64,000 nt of DNA from Brevundimonas fontaquae (GCF_017086445.1 NZ_CP070968.1:3100001-3164000), one strand, 5' to 3'; numbered from the stretch's first letter, positions 8,688 to 17,779 are shown. Translations and numbers: made by a program. The notes: generated from the sequence alone by a model not told the origin.

Positions 8688-8944
8688 AGCTGACCTTCCA
8701 GACCTACGGGTGGGAGGATTACCTTCACTGGCAAGATCATGATCGAAAGATGCTGCGAAAGCTCAATCGGCTGATCATTGAATGCCAGCGGACGCCTTTT
8801 TCCGGGACTGGAAAGCCAGAACCGTTGAAGGGCGATTTTGCGGGATGGTGGTCGCGGCGCATCGACCAGGAACATCGGCTCGTCTATCGCGTGACCGACG
8901 ATGCGCTTTTGATCGCCCAATGCCGCTATCACTACGACCGATGA
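8684..8944 (+). CDS. yoeB: YoeB toxin, ribosome-dependent mRNA endonuclease
   Basis: 86 residues, full family length. Cuts mRNA in the ribosomal A site when free of YefM. The catalytic residues known from E. coli YoeB are all present at the same numbers: Glu46 (KPEPLKG), Arg65 (EHRLVY), His83 and Tyr84 (CRYHY). The toxin therefore looks intact. It overlaps yefM by four bases upstream and, unusually, overlaps the rsmE start codon downstream, also by ATGA. Confidence 0.95.
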   Translation: MKLTFQTYGWEDYLHWQDHDRKMLRKLNRLIIECQRTPFSGTGKPEPLKGDFAGWWSRRIDQEHRLVYRVTDDALLIAQCRYHYDR

Positions 8945-9660
8945 TCCGCCTTCACGTCACATCGCCGCTCGCCGCCGCCGCTCCCGTCGCGCCCACGCTG
9001 GACCAGTCCCGCTATCTCACCCAGGTCATGCGTCTGAAGGCCGGGGACGATCTGCTGGTATTCAACGGGCGCGATGGGGAGTGGCGCTGTACGGTCGCGG
9101 AAGTGCTGAAGAAGGGCGTGATACTGCGCGCCGAGGAACAGGTGCGACCCCAGACCTTCGGCCCCGATCTGGAACTGATCGTTGCGGTGGTGAAGAAGGC
9201 GCGGGTCGAGACCATCGTGGAAAAGGCCGCCGAGCTGGGCGCGCGCCGGGTGCGGCTGGTCCTGACGAAACGCACCAACGCCGACCGCATCCGCCTGGAC
9301 CGGCTGGACGCCATCGCCGAGGAAGCCGCCGAACAGACCGGGCGGATGGACGTGCCCGCCGTTGATGATCCGATCAAGCTGGACGCCCTGCTGGACGGCT
9401 GGGAGACCGGACGCCGGCTGATGTTCTGCGACGAGACCGGCGGGGCGCCCGCCGTCTCGTCCCTGCGCGACGCAGGCGAAGGCCCCTGGTCCATCCTGAT
9501 CGGGCCGGAGGGCGGGTTCTCGCCGGAAGAGGGCGAGCGGCTGCTGTCCCTGCCCTTCACCACCGCCGTGTCGCTGGGCCCGCGCATCCTGCGCGCCGAC
9601 ACCGCCGCCATCGCCGCCATGACCCTGTGGCAGGCGGCCGTCGGTGATTGGGAACGATAA
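8941..9660 (+). CDS. rsmE: 16S rRNA (uracil-1498-N3)-methyltransferase RsmE
   Basis: SPOUT-class methyltransferase that modifies U1498 of 16S rRNA. 239 residues: an N-terminal PUA-like domain (MIRLHVTSPLAAAAP to about 75), then the knotted SAM domain with VVKKARVETIVEKAAELG, LIGPEGGFSPEE and LGPRILRADTAAIAA, which are diagnostic RsmE motifs. The frame is open from 8782 inside yoeB, but the ATG at 8941 gives the family N-terminus. That start overlaps the yoeB stop (ATGA), so it is probably translationally coupled to the toxin. Confidence 0.95.
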   Translation: MIRLHVTSPLAAAAPVAPTLDQSRYLTQVMRLKAGDDLLVFNGRDGEWRCTVAEVLKKGVILRAEEQVRPQTFGPDLELIVAVVKKARVETIVEKAAELGARRVRLVLTKRTNADRIRLDRLDAIAEEAAEQTGRMDVPAVDDPIKLDALLDGWETGRRLMFCDETGGAPAVSSLRDAGEGPWSILIGPEGGFSPEEGERLLSLPFTTAVSLGPRILRADTAAIAAMTLWQAAVGDWER

Positions 9661-9795
9661 GTCCGCCCCTCAGGCAGCGAGCCAACGCGCGACGAGCGTC
9701 AGGGAAACACGAAAGCCCTCTTGAGCCTTGCCGCAATCTTGCCCATCTAGCCGCGACACACGGTCGCTTACGATGCGCCCGCAGGGGACTGACGC

Positions 9796-11157
9796 ATGAC
9801 CGACAACGCGCCGCTGACCCGGACCGCCCTCATCGAGGCCATGTCCAAGGGGATCAAGCCCAAGGACCAGTGGCGCATCGGCGCCGAGCACGAGAAGTTC
9901 GGCTTCGACAAGACCACCCTGGCCCGCCCCGCCTATGACGGCCCGAACGGCATCAAGGCCATGCTGGAGGGGCTGCAACGCTTCGGCTGGTCGCCCGTCG
10001 AGGAAAACGGCTTCCTGATCGGACTGGAGCGCCGGAACAGCGAAGGCTTCGTCGCCTCGGTCAGCCTGGAGCCCGGCGGTCAGTTCGAGCTGTCGGGCGC
10101 GCCGCTTCTGACCATCCACGACATCTGCAACGAGACCGGCCAGCATCTGATGGAGGTCAAACAGGTCGCCGATCAGATCGGCGTCGGATTCCTGGGCGCC
10201 GGTTTCGACCCGCTGTGGACGCGCGAACAGGTGCCGGTAATGCCCAAGGGCCGCTACGACATCATGCGGTCCTATATGCCCAAGGTCGGGACCCTGGGTC
10301 TGGACATGATGCTGCGCACCTGCACCATCCAAGCGAACCTGGACTTCGATTCCGAAGCCGACATGGTGATGAAGTTCCGCACCTCGCTGGCGCTGCAACC
10401 CATCGCCACGGCCCTGTTCGCCTGTTCGCCCTTCACCGAGGGACGGCCCAACGGCTTCCTGTCGGCCCGCGCAAATGTCTGGACCGACACCGACGCCGAC
10501 CGCACGGGCATGCTGGGCTTCGTGTACGAGGAGGGGTTCGGCTTCGAGCGCTACGCCGACTATGCGCTGGACACGCCGATGTATTTCGCCAAGCGCGACG
10601 GCAAATACGTCGACGCCTCGGGCCAGTCGTTCCGCGATTTCCAGGCCGGCAAACTGCCCGCCCTGCCCGGCCAGTATCCGACCCTGAAGGATTGGAACGA
10701 CCATCTGACCACCCTGTTTCCCGAGGTGCGGCTGAAGGCCTATCTGGAAATGCGCGGCGCCGACGGCGGACCCTGGAGCCGGATCTGCGCTCTGCCCGCC
10801 CTGTGGGCCGGGGTTCTGTACGACGCCCCGTCGCTGGCCGCCGCCTGGGACCTGGTCAAGGACTGGGACATCGCCGACCACGAACGTCTGCGCCGCGACG
10901 TAACCCGCCTGGGTCTGAAGGCCGAGGTGGCGGGCCGATCGGTGCGCGACATCGCCGTCGACCTGGTGAACATCGCCAAACAGGGGCTGAAGAACCGCGC
11001 CAAATTCTCGGGCGGCATGGTGGACGAGCGCGGCTATCTTTCGGAACTGGAAGACATCGCCGACAGCGGGATCACCCCGGCTGAGCGCCTGCTGGATCTG
11101 TATCACGGCGCCTGGCAGGGCGACGTGAAGCGCATCTACGCCGACTTCGCCTACTAG
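9796..11157 (+). CDS. gshA: Glutamate-cysteine ligase GshA (plant/alphaproteobacterial type)
   Basis: First step of glutathione synthesis: ATP-dependent joining of glutamate and cysteine. 453 residues, the usual size for the GCS2 type of alphaproteobacteria and plants. Motifs include WRIGAEHEKFGF (ATP/Mg site, residues about 32-43), SLEPGGQFELSGAPL (about 93-107), GFLGAGFDPLWTR and MPKGRYDIMRSYM. It supplies the thiol used by GloB further along the window. A 135-bp upstream gap shows no clear operator. Its stop overlaps by 4 bp the end of a converging gene. Confidence 0.95.
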   Translation: MTDNAPLTRTALIEAMSKGIKPKDQWRIGAEHEKFGFDKTTLARPAYDGPNGIKAMLEGLQRFGWSPVEENGFLIGLERRNSEGFVASVSLEPGGQFELSGAPLLTIHDICNETGQHLMEVKQVADQIGVGFLGAGFDPLWTREQVPVMPKGRYDIMRSYMPKVGTLGLDMMLRTCTIQANLDFDSEADMVMKFRTSLALQPIATALFACSPFTEGRPNGFLSARANVWTDTDADRTGMLGFVYEEGFGFERYADYALDTPMYFAKRDGKYVDASGQSFRDFQAGKLPALPGQYPTLKDWNDHLTTLFPEVRLKAYLEMRGADGGPWSRICALPALWAGVLYDAPSLAAAWDLVKDWDIADHERLRRDVTRLGLKAEVAGRSVRDIAVDLVNIAKQGLKNRAKFSGGMVDERGYLSELEDIADSGITPAERLLDLYHGAWQGDVKRIYADFAY

Positions 11158-11897
11158 GGGACGGTATAGTCCGAGCAGTCGGGCAGCGGGCTGTTCGGCT
11201 GGTACTCGCCCGTCTTGGCGTCGAAGGCGAACCGGCGGCTGAAGCTGCATCTCGGATCGCGCGCGGTGACCAGGTCGGCGGGCTTCAGCGGCGGTTTCTC
11301 CGACGAATCCTCGGATCGCGAGGCGCCGCGCGGATAGGCCGTCGCCGTGGTCTCATAGGTCAGGACCGGCAGGCCGCCCTCTTCCACTCCCGCCTCGACG
11401 GTGAGGACTCCCTTGAAGCTGTAGTTGTCGTGGCAAGCCTCTGCGCGCCGCTTCATGTCCTCTTCGGTGAAGCACGCCCGGATCATGACCGCGCCCTGAA
11501 TCGGCACGGACAGAACCGGCGCCGATGCCGCATCGCCCTCGGCGTCTAGTCGGTAAAGCCGCAGCTCGATCGCGTGGCCGCTGCCGCCGGAATACAGACT
11601 GCTGGCGTCTTTCTCGACCCCGGCGAGGAACCCGCCGTCCGACAGTCGGATCAAGCCGTCCCAGGGACGGTAGGTCTCCACCTCGCCCGACGCCTCTTTC
11701 GGACCGGTCGGCAGGGCGTCAGGCGCACGGATGACCGGGGTGAAGGCCGGCTCGCCATCGCGCGCCTGCTGCGTCAGACCAACGCACAGGGTCCCGTCCG
11801 CCGTGCAGGCCCGGTCGTCAGCCAAGGGCAGGGGTTCGATCCCGCCCCCTAGCGGCGGGGATTGCAGAATGGCGATCAGGGCAAGGAGGAAGATCAT
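11154..11897 (-). CDS. Hypothetical exported protein
   Basis: 247 residues with an N-terminal hydrophobic stretch (MIFLLALIAILQS) that could be a short signal peptide or anchor. The rest is a soluble domain with several cysteines (DRACTADGTLC, IRACFTEED, AEACHDN, RDPRCSFSR, PLPDCSD), suggesting periplasmic disulfides. No family recognised. It converges on gshA, overlapping its stop by 4 bp. Codon use resembles its neighbours, so it is probably a native gene. Confidence 0.65.
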   Translation of the reverse strand: MIFLLALIAILQSPPLGGGIEPLPLADDRACTADGTLCVGLTQQARDGEPAFTPVIRAPDALPTGPKEASGEVETYRPWDGLIRLSDGGFLAGVEKDASSLYSGGSGHAIELRLYRLDAEGDAASAPVLSVPIQGAVMIRACFTEEDMKRRAEACHDNYSFKGVLTVEAGVEEGGLPVLTYETTATAYPRGASRSEDSSEKPPLKPADLVTARDPRCSFSRRFAFDAKTGEYQPNSPLPDCSDYTVP

Positions 11898-12006
11898 GAG
11901 CTGATCCTAGCCGACATGGCGAACGACGCCACCAGGCGTTTCGCGCCGCTGCAAGGCGAGCTTAACGGACGCGCCGTAACATGGGTCTCAGTTCAAGAGA
12001 GTGCCC

Positions 12007-13578
12007 ATGACCTGTTCGTCCGTTGCGACCCTGGCCTTCCCCACAGCCGATGTCGATCTGGACACCTTCTTCGATGTGTCGCTGGATCTGCTGGTGGTGC
12101 GCGAGCTGGATGGGCGCGTGGTCAAGGCCAGCGCCTCCTGGTTCACCATGCTGGGCTATCGGCCCGACGAGATCGAGGGTCAGGGCCTGTTGCGTCTGAT
12201 CCACCCGGACGACCATGCCGCCACCCGCCAAAGCATCGTCGAGGTCGAAAACCGGCGGCCGGGCGATCCGGTCCTGGGCCAGGTCAACCGCTATCGCCAC
12301 AAGGCCGGCCATTATGTCACCGTCGAATGGCGCGCCCATCGTCAGGGCGACCGCATCTATGGCATCGCGCGCGACGTGACCGAAAAGGTCGCCGCCGAAC
12401 GCGCCCTGCGCGAGGCCACCGCCGCCGCCGAGGCCGCCAATGCCGCGAAGTCCGAATTCCTGGCCAATATGAGCCACGAGATCCGCACGCCCTTGAACGG
12501 CGTGATCGGGATCGTCGACGCCCTGTCGCGCACCGACCTGACGCCCGAGCAGGCCGAGATGGTCGCCCTGATCGCAAGCTCCGGCGTGACACTGGAGCGA
12601 CTGGTGTCCGACATTCTGGACGTATCCAAGATCGAGGCCGGGCATCTGGACCTGGAAAGCCGACCCTTCGATCTCGACGAGGCCGTCTCCGCCCCGCTGG
12701 ACGTGATGCGGTTGAAGGCCGAGGCCAAGGGATTGCGCTTCGATACTCGCCGCGACGCCGATGCGCGCGGACTGTTCGTCGGCGACAGCACCCGCATCCG
12801 TCAGGTGCTGGACAATCTGCTGTCCAACGCCATCAAGTTCACCCATCAGGGCTCCGTCGCCGTTGTCATCGCGGTAGACGAGGATTCCGACGGCCTGACC
12901 CAGCTGACGCTGCGGGTCGAGGATACCGGCGTCGGCTTTTCTTCCGACCACGCGGCCCGTCTTTTCGATCGGTTCAGCCAGGCCGACAGCACCATCACGC
13001 GCCGGTTCGGCGGCACGGGCCTGGGCCTGTCGATCTGTCGTTCGCTGGTCGAACTGATGGGTGGGCGGATTTCCGCCGCCTCCACGCCGGGCGTCGGCAG
13101 CCGGTTCACGGTCGAGATACCGCTGACGCGCGCCGCCTCCCTGACCGAACACGATGCCCAACGGCGCGCTCGTGCGGCCGAAGCCGACCGCGCCCTGGCG
13201 CCCCTGCGCGTGCTGCTGGCCGAGGATCACCCGGTCAATCAGCGCGTCGTTCAGTTGATCCTGGCGGCCCACGCCATGCAGGTCGTCACCGTCGCGGATG
13301 GCGAACAGGCCCTGGCCGCCTTCCAGTCCGAGACCTTCGACCTGATCCTGATGGACATGCAGATGCCGGGCATGGACGGCCTGACCGCCACCCGCGCCAT
13401 TCGCCATGTCGAGGCCGCGCGCGCCGCTCAGGCCCGCACGCCGATCATCATGCTCAGCGCCAACGCCATGAGCGAGCACCGCGACCAGGCGCGCGACGCC
13501 GGCGCCGACCTGCACGTCCCCAAACCCATCACCGCCGCCAGCCTGCTGGCCGGCATACAGGTGGCGACCGCGCCCTGA
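12007..13578 (+). CDS. PAS hybrid sensor histidine kinase/response regulator (soluble)
   Basis: 523 residues with no membrane segment. Order: PAS/PAC domain (about 20-125, FTMLGYRPDEIEGQ), coiled-coil linker rich in Ala/Glu, HisKA with phospho-acceptor His in ANMSHEIRTPLNG (about residue 158), HATPase_c (DNLLSNAIKF, DTGVGF, GGTGLGLSI) and a C-terminal receiver (LLAEDHPVNQ, LILMDMQMPGMDG with phospho-Asp, and Lys in VPKPI). Cytoplasmic sensing is implied. The frame also has a GTG at 12001; the purine-rich AAGAGAG spaces better to ATG 12007. No partner regulator is adjacent, so the phosphoryl target is unknown. Confidence 0.93.
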   Translation: MTCSSVATLAFPTADVDLDTFFDVSLDLLVVRELDGRVVKASASWFTMLGYRPDEIEGQGLLRLIHPDDHAATRQSIVEVENRRPGDPVLGQVNRYRHKAGHYVTVEWRAHRQGDRIYGIARDVTEKVAAERALREATAAAEAANAAKSEFLANMSHEIRTPLNGVIGIVDALSRTDLTPEQAEMVALIASSGVTLERLVSDILDVSKIEAGHLDLESRPFDLDEAVSAPLDVMRLKAEAKGLRFDTRRDADARGLFVGDSTRIRQVLDNLLSNAIKFTHQGSVAVVIAVDEDSDGLTQLTLRVEDTGVGFSSDHAARLFDRFSQADSTITRRFGGTGLGLSICRSLVELMGGRISAASTPGVGSRFTVEIPLTRAASLTEHDAQRRARAAEADRALAPLRVLLAEDHPVNQRVVQLILAAHAMQVVTVADGEQALAAFQSETFDLILMDMQMPGMDGLTATRAIRHVEAARAAQARTPIIMLSANAMSEHRDQARDAGADLHVPKPITAASLLAGIQVATAP

Positions 13579-13632
13579 TACGACGTTGACAAAGTTTGCC
13601 AAGTAGCCATTCTCGTCGAGAGGAGGCCGACC

Positions 13633-13887
13633 ATGGCGACGATGAACATCTCCCTGCCCGATCCCATGAAGGCCTGGGTCGAGGAACAGGCGAAATCCGG
13701 GCGCTACGCCAACACGTCGGACGTGGTGCGCGATCTGATCCGCCGCGAGCAAGTCAAGGCAGAGAAGATCGCCAACATGCAGCGCCTGATCGATGAAGGC
13801 CGGGCCAGCGGGATCAGCCAGATGACCATGGCGGATATTCGCGCCGAGGCCCTGTCACGCATCGCCGCGCGACGCAAAGCAGAATGA
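13633..13887 (+). CDS. parD: ParD family antitoxin
   Basis: 84 residues with an N-terminal ribbon-helix-helix (MATMNISLPDPMKAWVEEQAKSGRYANTSDVVRDLIRRE), as in Caulobacter ParD proteins, and a helical C-terminus that wraps the toxin. GAGGAGG-like sequence lies just upstream of ATG 13633, and a TTGACA is at 13586-13591, though no good -10 follows. It overlaps parE by four bases (ATGA). Confidence 0.92.
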   Translation: MATMNISLPDPMKAWVEEQAKSGRYANTSDVVRDLIRREQVKAEKIANMQRLIDEGRASGISQMTMADIRAEALSRIAARRKAE

Positions 13888-14195
13888 GCGGCTATCGGTT
13901 GTCGAAGGAGGCGAGCGAGGATCTCGTCGCCATCTACATCCAGGGACACGACCAATTCGGTCCGCGACAGGCCGACGGCTATCTGGACGAACTCGACGCC
14001 CTGTTTCGGCGGTTGGCGGCCTCTCCCGGCATGGCCCGACTGCGTCTGGAATACGATCCGCCCATCCGCGTGTTCGCCTTCAAGGCCCACGTGATAATCT
14101 ACGATCAGGAACAGGACGGCGTCCTCATCCAGCGGGTTCGTCACGGACACGAGGATTGGCAAGGCGCGACCGGCGACGAACGGAGCGAACCATGA
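13884..14195 (+). CDS. parE: ParE/RelE-superfamily toxin
   Basis: 103 residues. The fold elements YRLSKEASEDLVAIYIQGHDQFGPRQADGYLDEL, SPGMARLR and the C-terminal FKAHVIIYDQE...VLIQRVRHGHEDW match ParE toxins, which poison DNA gyrase. The C-terminus is extended by about ten residues (GATGDERSEP) beyond the usual end and runs into the next gene: its stop overlaps the start of the DUF72 gene (ATGA). The toxin looks intact. Confidence 0.92.
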   Translation: MSGYRLSKEASEDLVAIYIQGHDQFGPRQADGYLDELDALFRRLAASPGMARLRLEYDPPIRVFAFKAHVIIYDQEQDGVLIQRVRHGHEDWQGATGDERSEP

Positions 14196-14941
14196 CCCAT
14201 TCCATCCATGTCGGCGTCGGCGGCTGGACGTTTGAGCCGTGGCGCGGGGTCTTCTATCCGGAGGGCCTGGTTCAGAAGCGCGAGCTTGAATATGCGGCGT
14301 CGAAACTGACCTCGATCGAGATCAACGGCACCTATTATTCGACCTTCAAGCCCGACAGCTGGAAGAAATGGCGCGACGAGACGCCGGACGGCTTCGTCTT
14401 CTCGGTCAAGGCCAGCCGTTATTGCACCAATCGCAAGGTGCTGTCCGACGGCGCCGAAAGCTTCGACAAGTTTCTGAGCCAGGGCCTGACCGAACTGGGC
14501 GACAAGCTGGGCCCGATCAACTGGCAGTTCATGGGCACGAAGAAGTTCGATGCCGAAGACTTCGAGGGGTTCCTGAAGCTGTTACCCAAGGAGAAGGACG
14601 GAGTGCGCCTGCGGCATGCGCTTGAGGTTCGCAACCCGACCTTCGCCACCGAACAATTCTATGATCTGGCCCGCAAATACGGCGCGGCCATCGTCTATGC
14701 GGTCGATGACGAGGAGCCGACCTGGCCCCAGATCGACGAGGCGACCGCCGACTTCAGCTACGCCCGGCTGATGTCCAGCCGCGAGGATGAGGCGACCGGC
14801 ATGACGGCGACCGAGCTGGATGCGGTGGCGGATCAAGCGAAAACCTGGGCCAAACGCGGCGAGGTCTTCGCCTATTTCATCTCGGGCGCGAAGGTTCGGA
14901 ACCCGGCGGCGGCTCAGGCGCTGATCGCAAAGCTGAAATAG
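14192..14941 (+). CDS. DUF72 (YecE-like) TIM-barrel protein
   Basis: 249 residues with DUF72 landmarks: VGVGGWTFEPWRGVFYPEG at the N-terminus, LEYAASKLTSIEINGTYYS, FSVKASRYCTN, LRHALEVRNPTF (strand with His/Glu) and YARLMSS. The family adopts a TIM-barrel fold of unresolved function. The start at 14192 overlaps the parE stop (ATGA), so expression is probably coupled to the toxin operon. The open frame extends to 14156, but that would lie inside parE. Confidence 0.88.
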   Translation: MTHSIHVGVGGWTFEPWRGVFYPEGLVQKRELEYAASKLTSIEINGTYYSTFKPDSWKKWRDETPDGFVFSVKASRYCTNRKVLSDGAESFDKFLSQGLTELGDKLGPINWQFMGTKKFDAEDFEGFLKLLPKEKDGVRLRHALEVRNPTFATEQFYDLARKYGAAIVYAVDDEEPTWPQIDEATADFSYARLMSSREDEATGMTATELDAVADQAKTWAKRGEVFAYFISGAKVRNPAAAQALIAKLK

Positions 14942-15016
14942 CGGTCCGCCGTCTCGCGGACCCGTGCCGCCGCCTTATCTGAAGCCGGCTCATCGCAAAG
15001 CCTGAAGGACTACCCC

Positions 15017-16078
15017 ATGCCGATCGCCACACGCGCCTTCGCCGCGACCGCCGCCGACAAGCCGCTGACGCCCTACAGCTTCGACCGCCGCGATCCCGGC
15101 CCCGACGACGTGCTGATTGACATCAAATACTGCGGCGTCTGCCATTCGGACCTGCACGCCGCGCGCAGCGAAAGCGGCCGTTCGACCTATCCGCTGGTGC
15201 CGGGTCATGAGATCGCGGGCTTGGTCAAGGCGGTTGGATCGAACGTCACCCGCTTCAAGGAAGGCGACCGCGTCGGCGTCGGCTGCATGGTCGACAGCTG
15301 CCGCGAATGCGCCTCCTGCCAGGAAGGCGTCGAACAATATTGCATCCCCGGCTTCACCGGCACCTATGGCGGCAAGGACAAGAAGGGCGGCACGTCGGAA
15401 GCCATCACCCAGGGCGGCTATTCCGACCATATCACCGTCGATCAGCATTTCGTTTTGTCCATCCCCGACAGCCTGGCGCTGGACGTCGCCGCCCCCCTGC
15501 TGTGCGCCGGCATCACCACCTATTCGCCGCTGAAGGAATGGGGCGTGGGACCCGGCTCCAAGGTCGCGGTCATCGGCCTGGGCGGCCTGGGCCATATGGC
15601 CGTCAAACTGGCGGCGGCGATGGGGGCGGACGTCACCGTCCTGTCCACTTCGGACCGCAAGAAGGCCGACGCCGAGCGGATGGGCGCCAAACACTTCCTG
15701 ATCAACTCCGACAAGGACGCGATGAAGGCGGCGGCCGAGAAGTTCGACCTAATCATCAATACCGTCTCGGCCACGCACGAGATCGCCAGCCACATCCAGC
15801 TTCTGGCGCGCGACGGGACCATGATCATGCTGGGCCTGACGACCGAGGGCCTGCCGGTCTTCGCCCTGCCCCTGCTGTGGCGTCGTCGCCGCATCGCCGG
15901 CTCGCTGATCGGCGGCATCAGGGAGACGCAGGAGATGCTGGACTTCTGCGCCGAGCACGGCATCGCCTGCGACATCGAAACCATCGCCCCGGACCAGATC
16001 AACGACGCCTATGAGCGGATGCTGAAATCCGACGTCCGCTATCGCTTCGTCATCGATATGGAAAAGCTGGCCGCCTGA
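15017..16078 (+). CDS. NAD(P)-dependent zinc alcohol dehydrogenase (YahK/CAD-like)
   Basis: 353-residue medium-chain dehydrogenase/reductase reducing aldehydes with NADPH. Catalytic zinc ligands are in CGVCHSDLH and GHEIAG; the structural zinc is held by the four Cys of CMVDSCRECASCQEGVEQYC; the cofactor fold is IGLGGLGHMAVKLA (about residue 188). The FTGTYGGKDKKGGTSEAITQGGYSDH segment and overall length place it with broad-substrate cinnamyl-alcohol-type enzymes such as YahK. It is a single-gene unit; its physiological aldehyde is unknown. Confidence 0.93.
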   Translation: MPIATRAFAATAADKPLTPYSFDRRDPGPDDVLIDIKYCGVCHSDLHAARSESGRSTYPLVPGHEIAGLVKAVGSNVTRFKEGDRVGVGCMVDSCRECASCQEGVEQYCIPGFTGTYGGKDKKGGTSEAITQGGYSDHITVDQHFVLSIPDSLALDVAAPLLCAGITTYSPLKEWGVGPGSKVAVIGLGGLGHMAVKLAAAMGADVTVLSTSDRKKADAERMGAKHFLINSDKDAMKAAAEKFDLIINTVSATHEIASHIQLLARDGTMIMLGLTTEGLPVFALPLLWRRRRIAGSLIGGIRETQEMLDFCAEHGIACDIETIAPDQINDAYERMLKSDVRYRFVIDMEKLAA

Positions 16079-16221
16079 TCGCCGGGACGAAGATCAACGA
16101 AACGCGACGGAGGCATGAAACTTCCGTCGCGTCAGATTCTCGCCTTGCGCGCTAGCGCTCGCACGTTAATCCTGAACTCCGACAAGGCCTTTCAAGGGTC
16201 TGCATAGGGACAGGAGACGAT

Positions 16222-16947
16222 ATGGCGCGCGTAGCTTTCGTGACGGGCGGGACCCGGGGCATCGGCAAGGCGATCGTTCAGCGCCTTCACGAGGACGGCT
16301 TCAAGGTCGCCGCCGGCTATTCCGGCAACGACGAGGCGGCCAGGGCCATCGCCGACGCGCTGGACGTCATGGTGGTCAAAGGCAACGTCGGCAGCTTCGA
16401 CGACTGCGCCCGCGCGGTGAAGGAGGTCGAGGATCAGCTCGGTCCCATCGACATCCTGGTCAACAACGCCGGCATCACCCGCGACGGCTTCTTCCACAAG
16501 ATGAGTCACGACCAGTGGTCCGACGTGATCCGCGTCAACATGGACAGCGTCTTCAACATGACGCGCCAGGTCATCAACGGCATGCGCGACCGGGGCCACG
16601 GGCGCATCGTCAACATTTCCTCGATCAACGGTCAGAAGGGTCAGATCGGCCAGACCAACTATTCCGCCGCCAAGGCCGGGATGATCGGCTTCACCAAGGC
16701 GCTGGCGCTGGAGAATGCGCGCAAGGGCGTGACGGTGAACTGCATCGCGCCCGGCTATATCGACACCGAAATGGTTGGCGCCATGGACCCCAAGGTGCTG
16801 GAGGGCATCATCAGCCACATCCCCGTCGGCCGCCTGGGCAAGGGCGAAGAGATCGCCGACATGGTGTCCTGGCTGGTGGGCGAGCGTGCCGGATATGTCA
16901 CAGGCTGCACACTGTCGCTGAACGGTGGTCAGTACCTGGTGGGTTGA
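16222..16947 (+). CDS. phbB: Acetoacetyl-CoA reductase PhbB
   Basis: NADPH-dependent reduction of acetoacetyl-CoA to (R)-3-hydroxybutyryl-CoA for polyhydroxybutyrate synthesis. 241 residues, short-chain dehydrogenase: TGGTRGIGKAI (cofactor site), NNAGITRDGFFHKM, SSINGQKGQIGQTNYSAAKAG with the Ser-Tyr-Lys catalytic set, and APGYIDTEMV. The FFHKM and QKGQIGQ blocks distinguish PhbB from FabG. Neither phaA nor phaC is adjacent, so the pathway is split in this genome. Confidence 0.94.
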   Translation: MARVAFVTGGTRGIGKAIVQRLHEDGFKVAAGYSGNDEAARAIADALDVMVVKGNVGSFDDCARAVKEVEDQLGPIDILVNNAGITRDGFFHKMSHDQWSDVIRVNMDSVFNMTRQVINGMRDRGHGRIVNISSINGQKGQIGQTNYSAAKAGMIGFTKALALENARKGVTVNCIAPGYIDTEMVGAMDPKVLEGIISHIPVGRLGKGEEIADMVSWLVGERAGYVTGCTLSLNGGQYLVG

Positions 16948-16996
16948 GGCGGGCTTCGCCCAAAATCCGCCGCGCGCGGGTTTCATCAAGTCTGTC

Positions 16997-17764
16997 ATGA
17001 AGTTGTTGGGATCGGTCAGGGCGAAAAAATCGCCACGCGTGACCGCGATGGCGGTCGCCGCCATCGCGGTCATCGGCGTGGGCGTCGTCGCGCCTGTGGT
17101 CGTCCCGTCCGAAAGCCAGGCCCAGTCGCGTCGGACCGTGCCGCCGACCGCCCGCTACGTCAGCAGCAGCGGCCAGGGGTTCATCCTGGACACCTCCGGG
17201 TCGCGGCCTCTGATGCGGCTGGAACGCTCGACCGAGGTCTGGGTCTTGCGGCCCACGCCCGCGCCGCGCGGCGACATCATCTATCGCAACGACAACGGCG
17301 ATCAGGTGCTGCGCGTCACGCCCGATGGCGCCGTGACCCTCTATACCACCGCGACGCCCCAAGGCTCGCCCGCCTCGCGGGTCGGCGAAGCGCAGGGCCT
17401 GGCCAGCGCGGCGATGACCGGCGCTCAGCTTGTCGAATATTTCATGCGCCAGAGCTACCGCGCCAGCACGGCGATGGGCCGGCTGATCGTCATCGACGTG
17501 GATATCCAGCCCGGCTCGGAACAGGTCGCCGCGGACACCGTCTCGGCCGCCAGCGACGCCATCGTGCGCATGGCGCGGTCCTCCAACCTGCGCGCCCAGG
17601 TCGAGCGCGTGCGCCGTGTCGTCGTGTCCGATCAGGGGCGTCCGGGCGTCAGCCTGGTCCAGGGCACGTTGCGGATCGTCATCGACGCCGACGCCGGCAT
17701 CGCCGGCCGCCCGTCGTCGGCCCGGATCGTGCGGGTTGTGGGCGGGGACGCCCTGAACCGCTAG
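16997..17764 (+). CDS. Hypothetical exported protein
   Basis: 255 residues. A basic N-terminus and hydrophobic core (TAMAVAAIAVIGVGVVAPVVV), with ESQAQS as a likely signal-peptidase site near residue 42. The mature part has GDIIYRNDNGDQVLRVTPDGAVTLYT and a C-terminal alpha/beta region. It may belong to the alphaproteobacterial DUF4908 group, which I could not verify. The open frame begins at 16925, inside the end of phbB's reading region; ATG 16997 gives a proper signal peptide. It lies 49 nt after phbB and may be co-transcribed. Confidence 0.7.
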   Translation: MKLLGSVRAKKSPRVTAMAVAAIAVIGVGVVAPVVVPSESQAQSRRTVPPTARYVSSSGQGFILDTSGSRPLMRLERSTEVWVLRPTPAPRGDIIYRNDNGDQVLRVTPDGAVTLYTTATPQGSPASRVGEAQGLASAAMTGAQLVEYFMRQSYRASTAMGRLIVIDVDIQPGSEQVAADTVSAASDAIVRMARSSNLRAQVERVRRVVVSDQGRPGVSLVQGTLRIVIDADAGIAGRPSSARIVRVVGGDALNR

Positions 17765-17779
17765 GGCGGTACGCCTGAT

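Noticed and set aside
8782..8940. Upstream extension of rsmE through yoeB
   Set aside because: The RsmE family starts at ATG 8941, and the upstream part translates yoeB DNA in another frame.
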